The notes under the pieces are model-generated. The model saw nothing but the letters and a program-made list of their open reading frames with translations, was not told where the DNA came from and searched no databases. The position numbers and the translations under genes are program-made. From Massilia glaciei (GTDB lineage Bacteria > Pseudomonadota > Gammaproteobacteria > Burkholderiales > Burkholderiaceae_D), in assembly GCF_003011895.2 (NCBI RefSeq), contig NZ_PXWF02000019.1, forward strand, positions 1 through 64,000: DNA of 64,000 nucleotides, written 5' to 3'. Positions 1 through 10,194 of the stretch are shown here, in pieces; within the stretch, counting starts at the first letter, position 1; each line of letters opens with the position of its first letter.

Positions 1-1321
1 AGGAATTTTGCTGGAAGCGAAGTATGGCGCGGACGCCACCGTTGGCGCCGTCTTCGATGCGCAAGCCGAGGCCGAAACGCTCGCCCAAGCGCCGCGCGAT
101 CGACAGGCCCAGCCCGAAGCCGCTGCTGCCCTCGCCTTTGACGCCCGCTTCGAACAGTCGCGCCCGCAGCCCGGGCGCGATGCCCGGCCCGCTGTCGGCG
201 ATCACCAGGGCGCCGTTCTCGAGATGCACCCCGATCTCGCCCTGCATCGTGTGGCTGAACGCGTTGCTGATCAGGTTCGAGACGACGATCGCGAGCACCG
301 TCCGGTGCCCCTCGATGCGCGCCCCTGCCGGCACCGTCACGATCACCTCGACCGGCTTGCCGTCGAGCAGAAAGGCGAAATCGACGATCGCGCGCTCGAT
401 CACGGGCAACAGCATCACCTGCTCCGCCACCCGTTCGTGCAACTCTTCGCGCGCCAGGGCGAGTAGCGTCGCCACCGTCTGGCTCATATGCGCGGCTCCG
501 GTGCGGATGCGCTGCAACTGGTCGGCACCTTGCGGCGTGAGGGACTGGCCCGACAGCAAGTCGGCCGCGCCCTCGATCGCCGCCAGCGGCGTGCGCAGTT
601 CGTGGCTGGCGTCGCGCGTGAAATGCTGCTCGCGCTCGATGAAGTCGGCGATGCGCTGCATCGATTGCTCTAGATTGCGCGCCACGACGCCGATCTCGTT
701 GTCCGGAAACTGGCTGGCGAAATTGTCCGGCAGCCTGCCCGGCGCGGCGTTCGAGACGAGCTCGGCCAGCAGGGTCAGCGGCGCGGTCGCGCGCCGCGCC
801 AGCCAGTTCGCCAGCACCAGCGTGCACACAAGCACCGCCAGCGACAGCCAGCCGATAAAGCCCAGCAGTGAGGCCAGGCGCCGACGCACCACCAGTTCCT
901 TCGACACCTCGGCGACCAGATACGCATACCGCCCGCCCGGGCTGATCACGCGCACATGATAGTGGCGCCCCTGCTCGCCGAAAAATTCGTTTCCCCCGGC
1001 GACCAGTTCTGGACCGAGCGCGCGCGCATCGAAGCGCGCAAGCCGGGCCGAGGCGAGCTGGCGCCGCAGGTCGGCGGGAAACGTGGCGGAACTCGTATGC
1101 AGGGTGACGAACCCGCGCATCGGGGTTGCCAGTTTTCCGCGCGCGTTCCAGCTTTTCAGTTGGTGCTCCTCCTCTTGCACCAATTGCCGGCGCAGGCCGC
1201 TATCCTCGACCGTGTACGCGAACATCAGCGCAAGCGCGCTGAACAGCGCCGCCGTGACCAGGGTCGACAGGGCGCAGGCCGCAACCACGCGGCGCCGCAG
1301 GCCATGGCGCACGGCGCTCAT
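1..1321 (-). CDS. Sensor histidine kinase (3' end at or just past window edge)
   Basis: Membrane histidine kinase that should phosphorylate the response regulator encoded immediately upstream. Reading the minus strand from the ATG at 1321 gives about 440 codons without a stop. There is an N-terminal membrane segment near residues 12-36, a periplasmic stretch, a second membrane segment near 150-172 and a HAMP-like linker. The H-box FTRDASHELRTPLAAIEG follows, then the N-box NLISNAFSH and the ATP-lid motifs ADSGPGIAPG and GFGLGLSIA. The ATG overlaps the regulator's TGA as ATGA, so the two are translationally coupled. The reading frame runs off base 1 after RFQQNS, shortly after the G2 box, so only a few residues are probably missing. 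The signal sensed cannot be read from the sequence. QseC/PmrB-like kinases are the nearest general type. Confidence 0.9.
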   Translation of the reverse strand, partial: MSAVRHGLRRRVVAACALSTLVTAALFSALALMFAYTVEDSGLRRQLVQEEEHQLKSWNARGKLATPMRGFVTLHTSSATFPADLRRQLASARLARFDARALGPELVAGGNEFFGEQGRHYHVRVISPGGRYAYLVAEVSKELVVRRRLASLLGFIGWLSLAVLVCTLVLANWLARRATAPLTLLAELVSNAAPGRLPDNFASQFPDNEIGVVARNLEQSMQRIADFIEREQHFTRDASHELRTPLAAIEGAADLLSGQSLTPQGADQLQRIRTGAAHMSQTVATLLALAREELHERVAEQVMLLPVIERAIVDFAFLLDGKPVEVIVTVPAGARIEGHRTVLAIVVSNLISNAFSHTMQGEIGVHLENGALVIADSGPGIAPGLRARLFEAGVKGEGSSGFGLGLSIARRLGERFGLGLRIEDGANGGVRAILRFQQNS

Positions 1322-1998
1322 GCTTGCGCATCCAGCCGGAAGCCGACCCCGTGCACCGTCACCAGCATCGGCTTCGCGAAAGGCTTGTCGAGTTGCTGGC
1401 GCAGCAGGTACAGGTGGCTGCGCAAGGCGTCCGAATCGGGCGGGGCGTCGTGCCACAGCTTCTGGCTCAGCTCGGATCTGGTGAGGATCCGCGGGTGCGC
1501 CTCGGCCAACGCCAGCAGGATCTGGTAGCCCGTCTGGCTCAGCCTGACCGCCTGCCCTTCGCGCGTCACGGTCCGGTCCTTGCGATCGATCTGCAATGCG
1601 CCCACCGCGAGCACCAGCGCTTGCTGCAGCATGTTGCGGCGCGCCAGCACCTGGCAGCGCGCCAGCATTTCCTCCAGCGCGAACGGCTTGACCAGGTAGT
1701 CGTCGGCGCCGTGTTCGAATCCGCTAAGCTTGTCGCCGAGCGTGTCGCGCGCCGTCAGCATCAGCACCGGCAGGTGCCGGCTTTGCTGCGCGCGCATCCG
1801 GCGGCACACTTCAAGCCCGTCCATGCCCGGCAGGTTCAGGTCCAGGATCATCACGTCGTAGTGGTTCTCCAGCGCCAGGCGCAGTCCGAGCACGCCATTG
1901 CCGGCGAAGTCGGCGCTGTGCCCCTGCTGCTCGAGGCAGTCGGCGAGGTTGCGCGCCAGCAGTGCGTTGTCTTCGACCACGAGTACATGAAGCGGCAT
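1318..1998 (-). CDS. OmpR/PhoB-family response regulator
   Basis: DNA-binding response regulator of 226 aa, partner of the kinase that follows it. The receiver domain (about 1-115) has the acidic pair in VVEDN, the phospho-acceptor Asp53 in MILDLNLPG, Thr in LMLTARD and Lys in YLVKPF. A winged-helix effector domain of the OmpR type follows (about 128-224, ending VTVHGVGFRLDA). I chose the ATG at 1998 because AGGA lies 7 bases upstream and the protein then starts directly with MPLHVLVVEDN. A longer in-frame reading from 2058 only adds non-conserved residues. It resembles QseB/PmrA/TctD-type regulators; target genes are unknown. Confidence 0.92.
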   Translation of the reverse strand: MPLHVLVVEDNALLARNLADCLEQQGHSADFAGNGVLGLRLALENHYDVMILDLNLPGMDGLEVCRRMRAQQSRHLPVLMLTARDTLGDKLSGFEHGADDYLVKPFALEEMLARCQVLARRNMLQQALVLAVGALQIDRKDRTVTREGQAVRLSQTGYQILLALAEAHPRILTRSELSQKLWHDAPPDSDALRSHLYLLRQQLDKPFAKPMLVTVHGVGFRLDAQA

Positions 1999-2058
1999 GT
2001 CATTCCTGCTGTTAAGGGAACCAAACCCGGCCAAGCTTACCACCTGCCATTGCCGCAT

Positions 2059-3114
2059 TCATAGGGACTGGCGGCGCGCGAGGCGCTGGAGGTTGAAGGC
2101 GTCGACCAGGCGCCACTGCATGCCGGCGACGATGGCATGCATCAGCACGAGCTGGCGGTCCGGCTGCGCCATCCGGTCGCGCTCGGCGCGCGCGGCGGCC
2201 AGGCCGGAGCGGTAGTAGGTCGCGAGCAAGTGAACGTTCACCTCCTCCGCCGTGGCCCGGCGCGCGACCGGTGCATGCCCGAGCGCGGTGATCATCGCCT
2301 CCGCGACGCTCCACGTCGACCACGGATTCTGCCCCGTAACGAGGCGCCCGTCGACCACCGTGTTGTCGAGAACCTGCGGTCCCGCCACAAACCGCGCGCC
2401 CGCCGCGCTGGCACGGTCCTCGACCAGGAACCCGAACAGGTCGTGGGCATTTTCCATCAGAAACAATTCCTCCGCATTCGAGAAGGCGGTCATTCTCTTG
2501 CCCGCGATCAGCGGCTTGCCGTTGTCGAGTTTGACATTCAACAGCGCGGCCGGCCCGTGGCACACGGCGCCGACCACGCCGCGCCGGTACACATCGCGCA
2601 CGATGCGGTCGATGTCCGGATTGTCGGCGAAATCGAACATCGCGCCCTTGCCGCCCACAAAATAGACGGCCGCGTAGGCAGCGCTGTCGACCTTGGCCAG
2701 GGGAATCGAGTTGGCCACCTTGTCCTGCGCCCCGGCGTCGTTGAGGAAGGCGAAATCGGCCTCGCCCATATCGTCCTCGTCGACCGGCGGCACGCCGCCG
2801 CGCGGCGAGGCGATGTCGACCTCGTAGCCGTTGGCGCGGAAGGTGTAATACGCGCGCGACAGTTCGGTCAGCTCGTAGCCGGCCTTTTTATTGGTGCCGC
2901 CGATCCTCGGCGTGCTGCTCACGACGGCGAGGATCCGGCCGCGCTTGACCGCGACCGCGTTCTTCATCAGGTCGAGATCGGCGGCGCGCGCCGCGGTATT
3001 TGGCTTGGGCCGCTCGTCGAGCCCGAATCCCTGCCAATAACCATAGCCGCAAGCCGACAATAGCATTAGTGTTCCCAGCGCCCACAGGACGCCGCGCAGG
3101 ATTTTCTTCAGCAT
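2059..3114 (-). CDS. DJ-1/PfpI-superfamily protein with lipoprotein-like N-terminus
   Basis: Class I glutamine-amidotransferase-fold protein of 351 aa. The nucleophile-elbow motif AVCHGPAALLNV carries the expected Cys-His of DJ-1/PfpI/Hsp31 proteins, and an upstream acidic region (DEDDMGEADFAFLND) precedes it. The N-terminus MLKKILRGVLWALGTLMLLSAC is a hydrophobic signal with a lipobox-like LSAC, so the protein is probably exported and lipidated, which is unusual for this family. A C-terminal extension of about 100 residues beyond the core fold is not recognised. The start at 3114 is preceded by AAGGGG. It is divergent from ettA with 173 bases between the starts. Likely activities from family knowledge are glyoxalase III/deglycase or chaperone, but the exact one is not decidable here. 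Confidence 0.82.
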   Translation of the reverse strand: MLKKILRGVLWALGTLMLLSACGYGYWQGFGLDERPKPNTAARAADLDLMKNAVAVKRGRILAVVSSTPRIGGTNKKAGYELTELSRAYYTFRANGYEVDIASPRGGVPPVDEDDMGEADFAFLNDAGAQDKVANSIPLAKVDSAAYAAVYFVGGKGAMFDFADNPDIDRIVRDVYRRGVVGAVCHGPAALLNVKLDNGKPLIAGKRMTAFSNAEELFLMENAHDLFGFLVEDRASAAGARFVAGPQVLDNTVVDGRLVTGQNPWSTWSVAEAMITALGHAPVARRATAEEVNVHLLATYYRSGLAAARAERDRMAQPDRQLVLMHAIVAGMQWRLVDAFNLQRLARRQSL

Positions 3115-3287
3115 GATTTTTCCCCTTAAAACATCCAGCCTGCGCCGGGGGATGTGAATTTGGTGTGAAACGGTTAAAAATCGGCCCGCTGATCCTGAAA
3201 AACGCAAAAATTCGCCGAATTATTCGACTCCGGCCCCAATTGTTTTGTATCCTGTTCACCTTCCGCACCAATCCCGAGATACCACCA

Positions 3288-4955
<1,668 letters not shown>

Positions 4956-5013
4956 GTCGGGGCGGGAGGCCCCTGGCAGCCTCCTGGCAAGCTGCTGATA
5001 TAAGTTGCTCCAA

Positions 5014-5046
5014 GGGTGCATGTATTTTCGCAATGCACCCTTTTTT
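5014..5046 (+). terminator. Rho-independent terminator of ettA
   Basis: An 8-bp stem GGGTGCAT / ATGCACCC with a 12-base loop is followed directly by six T, 58 bases after the ettA stop. Confidence 0.85.
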
Positions 5047-5082
5047 CCGCATGCTATGTTGCTCCTTTAACAAGGAGACGAC

Positions 5083-5934
5083 ATGAAAAATCTGCTTGCT
5101 GGCTTGGCCGCCGCGGCGTGCGGTGTGGCCACCTCGGTGTTGGCTGCGCTGATAAACGTCGGCATCGCTTACCTTTTTGATTTCAACTTGTTCAAGCTTT
5201 CGTTCTGGGTGATCGTCCCGGTCGGCGCCATCCTTCTTGGCCTCGTGGCGGCCTCCGGCTACCACTTCGGGTCTATCCGTTTCAATAGGAAACCAGGCAA
5301 GGTTTTATTGGTTCAGATGCTCGTCATCGCCGGTTTGGCCATGTTGTTGATTTACTGGTTGGGATACAGAATGATGCGCTTTGGGGATGGCGGCTACGTG
5401 GCCGACATTTTGCCCTTCGGCCAATTCCTACATATTTCGCTGACCAAGGCCAGCTACGCGGTCGGACGCTCGTCGGCCCAAGAGGCGGGCGGTTTCGGTT
5501 ATTTCCTGGCGGCGATCCAGTTTGGCGGATTTCTGATCGGCGCCGGGGTTGTCTATATCATGCTCGCGTCGAAGGCGATGTGCGCCTCCTGCGAACTTTA
5601 CCTAGATGAGCTCGCAAGCAAGCGCAAGGGATATGCCGACGCAAGCGCGGCGTCGGCTTATTTCGATACCCTGTTCACCTTGCCCGCCGATGGGCACGCC
5701 TTCGCCGAGATGATACGGGCGGAGGCGAGTGTGCAAAAAGCCGAACACGGCGCCTTGCGGATCGACGCGCACTTGCTTGCATGCCCGCGTTGCCAGGTGC
5801 AGACGATCGATGAGCGAGTCCAGGGCCACAACGGCAAGGGGTGGAAACTATTGCAAGAGCTCGACCGCCGTCTCGTGCTACCCAAGGGCCTGAACTTGAT
5901 GGTCGCTTTCGGCGGCGGGGCCGCGGCCAGGTGA
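5083..5934 (+). CDS. Four-helix membrane protein with two CxxC motifs, unknown function
   Basis: Protein of 283 aa that I cannot assign. The N-terminal 165 residues hold about four hydrophobic segments (near 5-30, 40-60, 75-95 and 140-165). The C-terminal part is soluble and cytosolic-looking, with CASC just after the last helix and CPRC about 75 residues later, which could together bind one metal ion. A strong ribosome site (AAGGAGACGAC) stands before the ATG. It lies alone between two terminators. Its base composition is somewhat less GC-extreme than its neighbours, as expected for membrane-coding DNA. Confidence 0.85.
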   Translation: MKNLLAGLAAAACGVATSVLAALINVGIAYLFDFNLFKLSFWVIVPVGAILLGLVAASGYHFGSIRFNRKPGKVLLVQMLVIAGLAMLLIYWLGYRMMRFGDGGYVADILPFGQFLHISLTKASYAVGRSSAQEAGGFGYFLAAIQFGGFLIGAGVVYIMLASKAMCASCELYLDELASKRKGYADASAASAYFDTLFTLPADGHAFAEMIRAEASVQKAEHGALRIDAHLLACPRCQVQTIDERVQGHNGKGWKLLQELDRRLVLPKGLNLMVAFGGGAAAR

Positions 5935-5963
5935 TGCCGCGGCCCCAGCGCGATGGTGCGCCA

Positions 5964-5987
5964 GACTCCCTTCGGGGAGTTTTTTTA
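5964..5987 (+). terminator. Rho-independent terminator after the membrane protein gene
   Basis: Short stem ACTCCC / GGGAGT with a TTCGG-type loop, followed by a run of seven T, 30 bases after the stop codon. Confidence 0.8.
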
Positions 5988-6056
5988 TCACGCTGACCTT
6001 GCCGCCCGATTGCGCGAATCGACATTCGGCCTCGCCAGCGCCGGCAAACTGGCCGG

Positions 6057-6524
6057 ATGGACGACTACCGCAACAACCGGGTGCCCGGGCGCACGTTCTT
6101 TTTCACGGTGCGCCTGCTCGACCAACACAGCGCGCTGCTGACCGAGCACATCGCCGCCTTCGGCGAGGCGATCCGGCAGGCGCGCCTGCGCAAACCGTTC
6201 CACGTCGACGCCTGGGTCGTGCTGCCCGACCATGCGCACGCGATCTGGACCCTGCCGCCGGGCGACGACGACTGCGCGGGACGCTGGAACGCGGTCAAGA
6301 TCGCGTTCACCAAGGCGCTGCGCAAGGCGGCGTCGCGCGCCCCCACCGGCGACGCGATCTGGGCCCGGCATTTCCAGCAGCATGCCGTCGACGGCGGGGC
6401 CGACTACGCCGCACTCGTCGACTACATCCACGCCAACCCCTTGCGGCACGGCTTCTGCGCGCGGGCCGAGCACTGGCCTTGGTCGTCGATCCACCGTTTT
6501 TTGGCCGAGGGACGCGTCAAATGA
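6057..6524 (+). CDS. REP-associated tyrosine transposase (RAYT, Y1/HUH family)
   Basis: Single-domain HUH nuclease of 155 aa related to IS200/IS605 TnpA. The HUH motif is in VVLPDHAHAIW (His59, His61). Tyr123 in the YIHANP motif is the likely nucleophile, and the C-terminal WPWSSIHRF signature is typical of RAYTs. It begins with the usual NNRVPGRTFFFTVRL. Proteins of this family recognise REP hairpins, and they are generally domesticated single-copy genes. No inverted repeats or left/right IS ends are visible next to it, so I do not call an insertion sequence. GGGGTCAGACCCC palindromes occur elsewhere in the window (12.4 and 27.4 kb) and are candidate substrates, which is inference only. Confidence 0.9.
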   Translation: MDDYRNNRVPGRTFFFTVRLLDQHSALLTEHIAAFGEAIRQARLRKPFHVDAWVVLPDHAHAIWTLPPGDDDCAGRWNAVKIAFTKALRKAASRAPTGDAIWARHFQQHAVDGGADYAALVDYIHANPLRHGFCARAEHWPWSSIHRFLAEGRVK

Positions 6525-6544
6525 CACCAAAATGAAACGTTAAG

Positions 6545-6577
6545 ACAAAAAAAGGGCCCCGAAGGGCCTTTGGTTTT
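6545..6577. terminator. Bidirectional terminator between convergent genes
   Basis: An A-tract, an imperfect hairpin (AAAGG / CCTTT outer stem with one bulged G and an inner CCC / GGG pairing) and a T-rich tail lie between the transposase gene and the convergent outer-membrane protein gene. Confidence 0.6.
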
Positions 6578-6593
6578 CTCTGCAACCGTTCGA

Positions 6594-7154
6594 TCAGAAG
6601 TTGTAGCGGGCGGCAACGGTGAAGACATCTGGCTTAGGACCGAAGTCCTGTTTTTTGCCGAAACGCTCGTACTCGACGCTCAGTGCGATCTGCTCGCTCA
6701 GCTTGAACTGGGCGCCGACGCCCGCATACAAATGCGTGTCGCGATCTTTGCGGTTGAAGCCCGACAGGCTGGCGGTCTGTTCCGCCCGGTTGTGCGAGAT
6801 GCCGAGCTTGCCGAAAGCAGAGAACTGCTGGTTGATCGGAAGATTCATCCGGCCGGCCACATAGAACGACTCGCCGTCCGATTCGACCCGGTTCGCGACA
6901 CCGCCGGTGAGGACGGTGTAGTCCTCCTCGCCGAAATCGACCCAACCGGCCTCGATGCCCAGGGTGTCGGACATTTCGTAGCCGCCGAACAGCTTGAAGC
7001 CAGCCTTCCAATCGCCGTCTCCGCCCAGGCTCTGGATGCGGTCGGCCGTTGCGATACCAACACCCAGGTAGGGGCGTTGCATCATAGGGGTTTGCGCTTG
7101 GGCGACGCCCATGAGGGTGGTGCCGGCGACGAGTGCAATGATGAGCTTTTTCAT
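6594..7154 (-). CDS. Outer-membrane beta-barrel protein (OmpA/OmpW-like, porin family)
   Basis: Secreted protein of 186 aa. It has a classical signal peptide (MKKLIIALVAGTTLMGVAQAQ, cleavage after AQA) followed by alternating polar and aromatic beta strands. It ends in VAARYNF, whose terminal Phe is the outer-membrane insertion signal. Glycine-rich strand starts such as YLGVGIAT and LYAGVGAQFKL fit an eight-stranded OmpA-type barrel with no periplasmic domain. AAAGGA stands ahead of the ATG. It is a single gene. Ligand and function are unknown. Confidence 0.88.
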   Translation of the reverse strand: MKKLIIALVAGTTLMGVAQAQTPMMQRPYLGVGIATADRIQSLGGDGDWKAGFKLFGGYEMSDTLGIEAGWVDFGEEDYTVLTGGVANRVESDGESFYVAGRMNLPINQQFSAFGKLGISHNRAEQTASLSGFNRKDRDTHLYAGVGAQFKLSEQIALSVEYERFGKKQDFGPKPDVFTVAARYNF

Positions 7155-7348
7155 ACGGAGTCCTTTTTAATATTGTTCAGTCTGGTCCGCAAGTCACAGT
7201 GAGTTGCAGAGTCGCCAAGATAGCACCGGCATCAAGGCAACTACGTCGGAAAACGGTAAGAACTGTGACAAAATGTAAGCGGGGACGCCAATTGCTGACC
7301 CTGCGTTCATCTATATTTTTTGCTGTTTGACGCCACGAAGGCGACATT

Positions 7349-7945
7349 TTAGTAGACGTACCTGAACGTTAGATTCAGTCTCGGTCCGATGGGGCGCCGC
7401 GATTTATTTATTCCATGGCGCCAATTTACCTGCGTCGAGCCCGCCATTAAGAGCAAGCTGCCATCGCTCAGATCGTGTTTCACGGTCCGTTTGCTGCGTT
7501 TGTGCTGGAGAATAAAGGTCCGCGTGGCGCCGAAACTGAGCGAGGCGATGGCCGGCGCCGGCCCCAGCTCGGCCTCGTCGTCGCTGTGCATGCCCATGCT
7601 GTCGCGCTGGTCCCGGTAATAATTGAGCAGCACGCTGTTGAAGCGCCGCCCGCAGGCGCCTTCGACGGCCTCGCGGATTTCCTGCAGCAGCTCGGTGAAC
7701 GGCAAGGGTTCGAGCAGCAGGCCCGAATAGCGGTAGCGCGCCGCGCCGTGCCAGGCGCTCAAGCGCGGCTGCAGGTGTTGCCGGCCCCACAAGGTGATCG
7801 ATTCGGCGCGCCACGCGGTCTCGGCGACCAGGCGCGCCATGACCACCGCGTTGCTTTGCGACAGGGCCAGTTGCCCGAGGAACGCCAGTTCGCCATCCTC
7901 GAACGGGATCGGCGTGAGCGTATTAGTTGCGGAGAACAAATCCAT
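7349..7945 (-). CDS. AlkB-type 2-oxoglutarate/Fe(II) dioxygenase (nucleic-acid demethylase)
   Basis: Cytosolic dioxygenase of 198 aa that by family knowledge removes alkyl lesions such as 1-methyladenine and 3-methylcytosine from nucleic acid. The iron ligands are His120 and Asp122 (MHSDDE) and His177 (NWRHGINKS). The 2-oxoglutarate-binding Arg pair is in GPRLNLTFR. The sequence looks closer to the ALKBH2/3-like branch than to E. coli AlkB. The ATG at 7945 begins MDLFSATNTL and is 19 bases downstream of the DUF2520 stop; an AGGA site is not obvious. It is the last gene of the six-gene minus-strand run starting at 12311. Confidence 0.92.
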   Translation of the reverse strand: MDLFSATNTLTPIPFEDGELAFLGQLALSQSNAVVMARLVAETAWRAESITLWGRQHLQPRLSAWHGAARYRYSGLLLEPLPFTELLQEIREAVEGACGRRFNSVLLNYYRDQRDSMGMHSDDEAELGPAPAIASLSFGATRTFILQHKRSKRTVKHDLSDGSLLLMAGSTQVNWRHGINKSRRPIGPRLNLTFRYVY

Positions 7946-7964
7946 GGGACGGGCTCGCGGCCTC

Positions 7965-8804
7965 TCAGCCTTCGCGCTTGCGCCGGGCCAGCGCGGCGGT
8001 CGGCGCCACCAGCGCCTGGTACAGGGCGCCGGTCGGCGCGTCCCAGCCCGACAGCGCCTGCCGCTGGCGCGCCACCGTCGCCATGTCGCCACGCGCGATC
8101 GGCCCGCTCAGGGCCGCCGCCGGCCCGATGCGGAACACATTGGCCATGCTCTCCTCGGCCAGCGGCCGCGCCAATTCGCGCGCGAGCGCCTCGGGGATGC
8201 CCGCCGCCGCGTACGCGCGCAGCGCGGCGTCGAGCACCGTGACCAGGTAGTTGGACGCGAACACCGAGGCCGCGTGGTACACCGTCTTGGCGGCGGCGTC
8301 GATCGGCACCGCGCGCGCGCCGATGGCCGCGAGCGCGGTGCCAAGCAGCGCGAGCGCGCCGGCGTCGCCCTCGACGCCGCAAAAGGTGCCGTTGAAGTCG
8401 CGCGCCACGGCATCGGGGTCGGCGAAGCTGCGCACCGGATGGGCGCTGGCGGTGAGCGCCCCGGCGCGCGCCGCCGGCGCCAGTTCGGCCGACGATTTGG
8501 CGCCGCTCACATGGAACACCAGCGCCCCGCGCAGGGCGTGGCCGGCGGCGAGCGCCGCGCAGGCGGGACCGATCTGGTCGTCGGCCACGGCCAGCATCCA
8601 GGCGTCGGCGGCCCGCATCTGGCCTAGGCCGTCCACCGCGCGCCCGCCGCCGATGAAACCCACCGCCGCCGCCGCCGTGGCCCCGGAGCGGGTCAGCACG
8701 TCCTGCACCTCGAAGCCGCCGCTGGCCTCGAACAGGCGTCCGAGCACGCGGCCCACATGGCCGGCGCCGATCAGGTTGAGCGTCGGGCGCCGCGCGAGGG
8801 CCAT
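7965..8804 (-). CDS. Rossmann-fold DUF2520 protein (ProC/6PGDH-like oxidoreductase)
   Basis: Protein of 279 aa with an N-terminal dinucleotide-binding fold (LIGAGHVGRVLG, about 11-22). A C-terminal helical DUF2520 domain carries AAKTVYHAASVFASNYLVTVLD, the place where related dehydrogenases hold their dimer core. Family members are annotated as pyrroline-5-carboxylate-reductase-like, but substrate and reaction are unknown. The start at 8804 lies one base beyond the DUF924 stop (8806), so the genes are translationally coupled. Alanine- and arginine-rich codon use matches the genome. Confidence 0.88.
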   Translation of the reverse strand: MALARRPTLNLIGAGHVGRVLGRLFEASGGFEVQDVLTRSGATAAAAVGFIGGGRAVDGLGQMRAADAWMLAVADDQIGPACAALAAGHALRGALVFHVSGAKSSAELAPAARAGALTASAHPVRSFADPDAVARDFNGTFCGVEGDAGALALLGTALAAIGARAVPIDAAAKTVYHAASVFASNYLVTVLDAALRAYAAAGIPEALARELARPLAEESMANVFRIGPAAALSGPIARGDMATVARQRQALSGWDAPTGALYQALVAPTAALARRKREG

Positions 8805-8805
8805 T

Positions 8806-9405
8806 TTAAAATCCCGACCCGGGCTGCTCCAGATACAGCGCCTCCTCAGCCGTGGAGCTGCGCCCGAGGATCGCGTTGCGGTGCGGGAAGCGCCCGAAGC
8901 GCGCGATCACGCCGCGGTGCCGGTGCGCGTAATCGAGCACGCCGTCGAAGCCGGGATGCCGCTGCGCCAGCGCCGTGAACAGCGCCACCGATTCGGCCTG
9001 CATGGCCGCGTTCTCGGCGTGCTCGAACGGCAGGTAGGCGAACAGGCGCTGCACCGGGATCAGCCCGAGGTGCGCGCCGCCGGCGACCAGCTGCTGCGCG
9101 GCGGCCAGCGCCAGCGCGTCGCCGGCGAACGCGCCGGGGGTGTCGCGCCTGGCGTTGCGCGTGAACTGGTCGAGCACCAGGATGCGCGCCAGCGCGCCCT
9201 GCGCGCCAAGCGCGTCCCACTCGCGCAGGCCGCCCGACAGCGCCTGCCCGATCGCCGCGCCGAAGCGCGCCGCGACCTGCGCGTCGAAGGCGGCGTCCTT
9301 GCGGAACCATACGTCGCGCTGGGTGCCGTGGGCCGGGTCGCCCGGCGGCAGAAACCAAAAATCGAGCACGTCCTGGGCGGTTGGCATGGATGAAGCGTCG
9401 TGCAT
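8806..9405 (-). CDS. DUF924 family protein
   Basis: All-helical protein of 199 aa. Family hallmarks are VLDFWFLPPGDP near the N-terminus, VLDQFTRNARRDTPGAFAGD in the middle and AYLPFEHAENAAMQ after it; these belong to DUF924, whose fold resembles TPR proteins. Biochemical function is unknown. The start at 9405 (MHDASSMPTAQD) has AAGGA seven bases upstream; an internal Met at 9387 is possible. It is in the same tight operon as mgtC-like and DUF2520 genes. DUF924 proteins are sometimes annotated with a link to nitrosamine or nitropropane chemistry, which I would not rely on. Confidence 0.9.
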   Translation of the reverse strand: MHDASSMPTAQDVLDFWFLPPGDPAHGTQRDVWFRKDAAFDAQVAARFGAAIGQALSGGLREWDALGAQGALARILVLDQFTRNARRDTPGAFAGDALALAAAQQLVAGGAHLGLIPVQRLFAYLPFEHAENAAMQAESVALFTALAQRHPGFDGVLDYAHRHRGVIARFGRFPHRNAILGRSSTAEEALYLEQPGSGF

Positions 9406-9426
9406 GGGGCGGTCCTTAGTTGCGTG

Positions 9427-10170
9427 TCAGTTGCGTGCGTGCGAAAGATTGAAGCTGTCGATGCCTTCGAACAGGGACAGCTCGCGCGCCAGTTCCGACA
9501 GCCTGGTGCCGCTGTGCTTGGACAGCGCCAACGCCACGAAGCGCCATTCCTGCATGCCCTCCTGGCCGCGGATGGTGAGCGAACCGCCGGCGATTTCGTA
9601 GCCGCGTTCGAGCGCGATCCGGCGCAGCACCTCCTCGCGCGGCAGGTAGTCGGGTTTGAAGCGCATCGTGATCGCCACCGCATGGCGCGACGGCAGGAAC
9701 GATTCGACCTTCGACATCATGATCATGACGAGCATGCACATCACCGCCAGGCCGATCGCGGCCAGGTAGAAGCCGACCCCGACCAAGATGCCGATCACCG
9801 ACGAGGCCCAGATCGAGGCGGCCGTGGTCAGGCCGCTGATGTTGAATCCCTCGCGCATGATCACGCCGGCGCCCAGGAAGCCGATGCCGGTCACCACGCC
9901 CTGGATGATGCGGGTCGGGTCGGTCATGCCGGCGAAGGTGTTGCCATGCCCGCCGAACCAGAAGTCGGGATATCCGCCGATGATCGTCAGCGCGGCCGAG
10001 GCCATGCACACCAGGCCGTAGGTGCGCATGCCGGCGGCGCGCCCGTGGTAGGCGCGCTCGTAGCCGACCAGCAGGCCGAGAAGGAGCGCGCCGAGCAGGT
10101 TGAGCAGGATCAGGCCGTTGGTGGCCACCTCCCCCCGGGACCAATAGGAAAGCAGTAGATCAAAGGTCAT
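9427..10170 (-). CDS. MgtC/SapB family membrane protein
   Basis: Inner-membrane protein of 247 aa. Four to five hydrophobic segments occupy the first 155 residues, with the family core LLGLLVGYERAYHGRAAGMRTYGL, RIIQGVVTGIGFLGAGVIM and GLTTAASIWASS. A C-terminal soluble domain of about 90 residues (ACT-like in MgtC) follows. MgtC proteins modulate the F1Fo ATPase and magnesium/acid tolerance in some species; whether this one does is unknown. GAGG stands four bases before the ATG. The 24-base gap to the upstream small gene contains a duplicated ATGACGAAA-type stretch. Confidence 0.9.
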   Translation of the reverse strand: MTFDLLLSYWSRGEVATNGLILLNLLGALLLGLLVGYERAYHGRAAGMRTYGLVCMASAALTIIGGYPDFWFGGHGNTFAGMTDPTRIIQGVVTGIGFLGAGVIMREGFNISGLTTAASIWASSVIGILVGVGFYLAAIGLAVMCMLVMIMMSKVESFLPSRHAVAITMRFKPDYLPREEVLRRIALERGYEIAGGSLTIRGQEGMQEWRFVALALSKHSGTRLSELARELSLFEGIDSFNLSHARN

Positions 10171-10194
10171 GCGCCTCTTTCGTCATGGTTTTCG

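Noticed and set aside
6057-6524. Complete IS200/IS605 insertion sequence
   Set aside because: Only the transposase is present; no ends, target duplication or TnpB seen.
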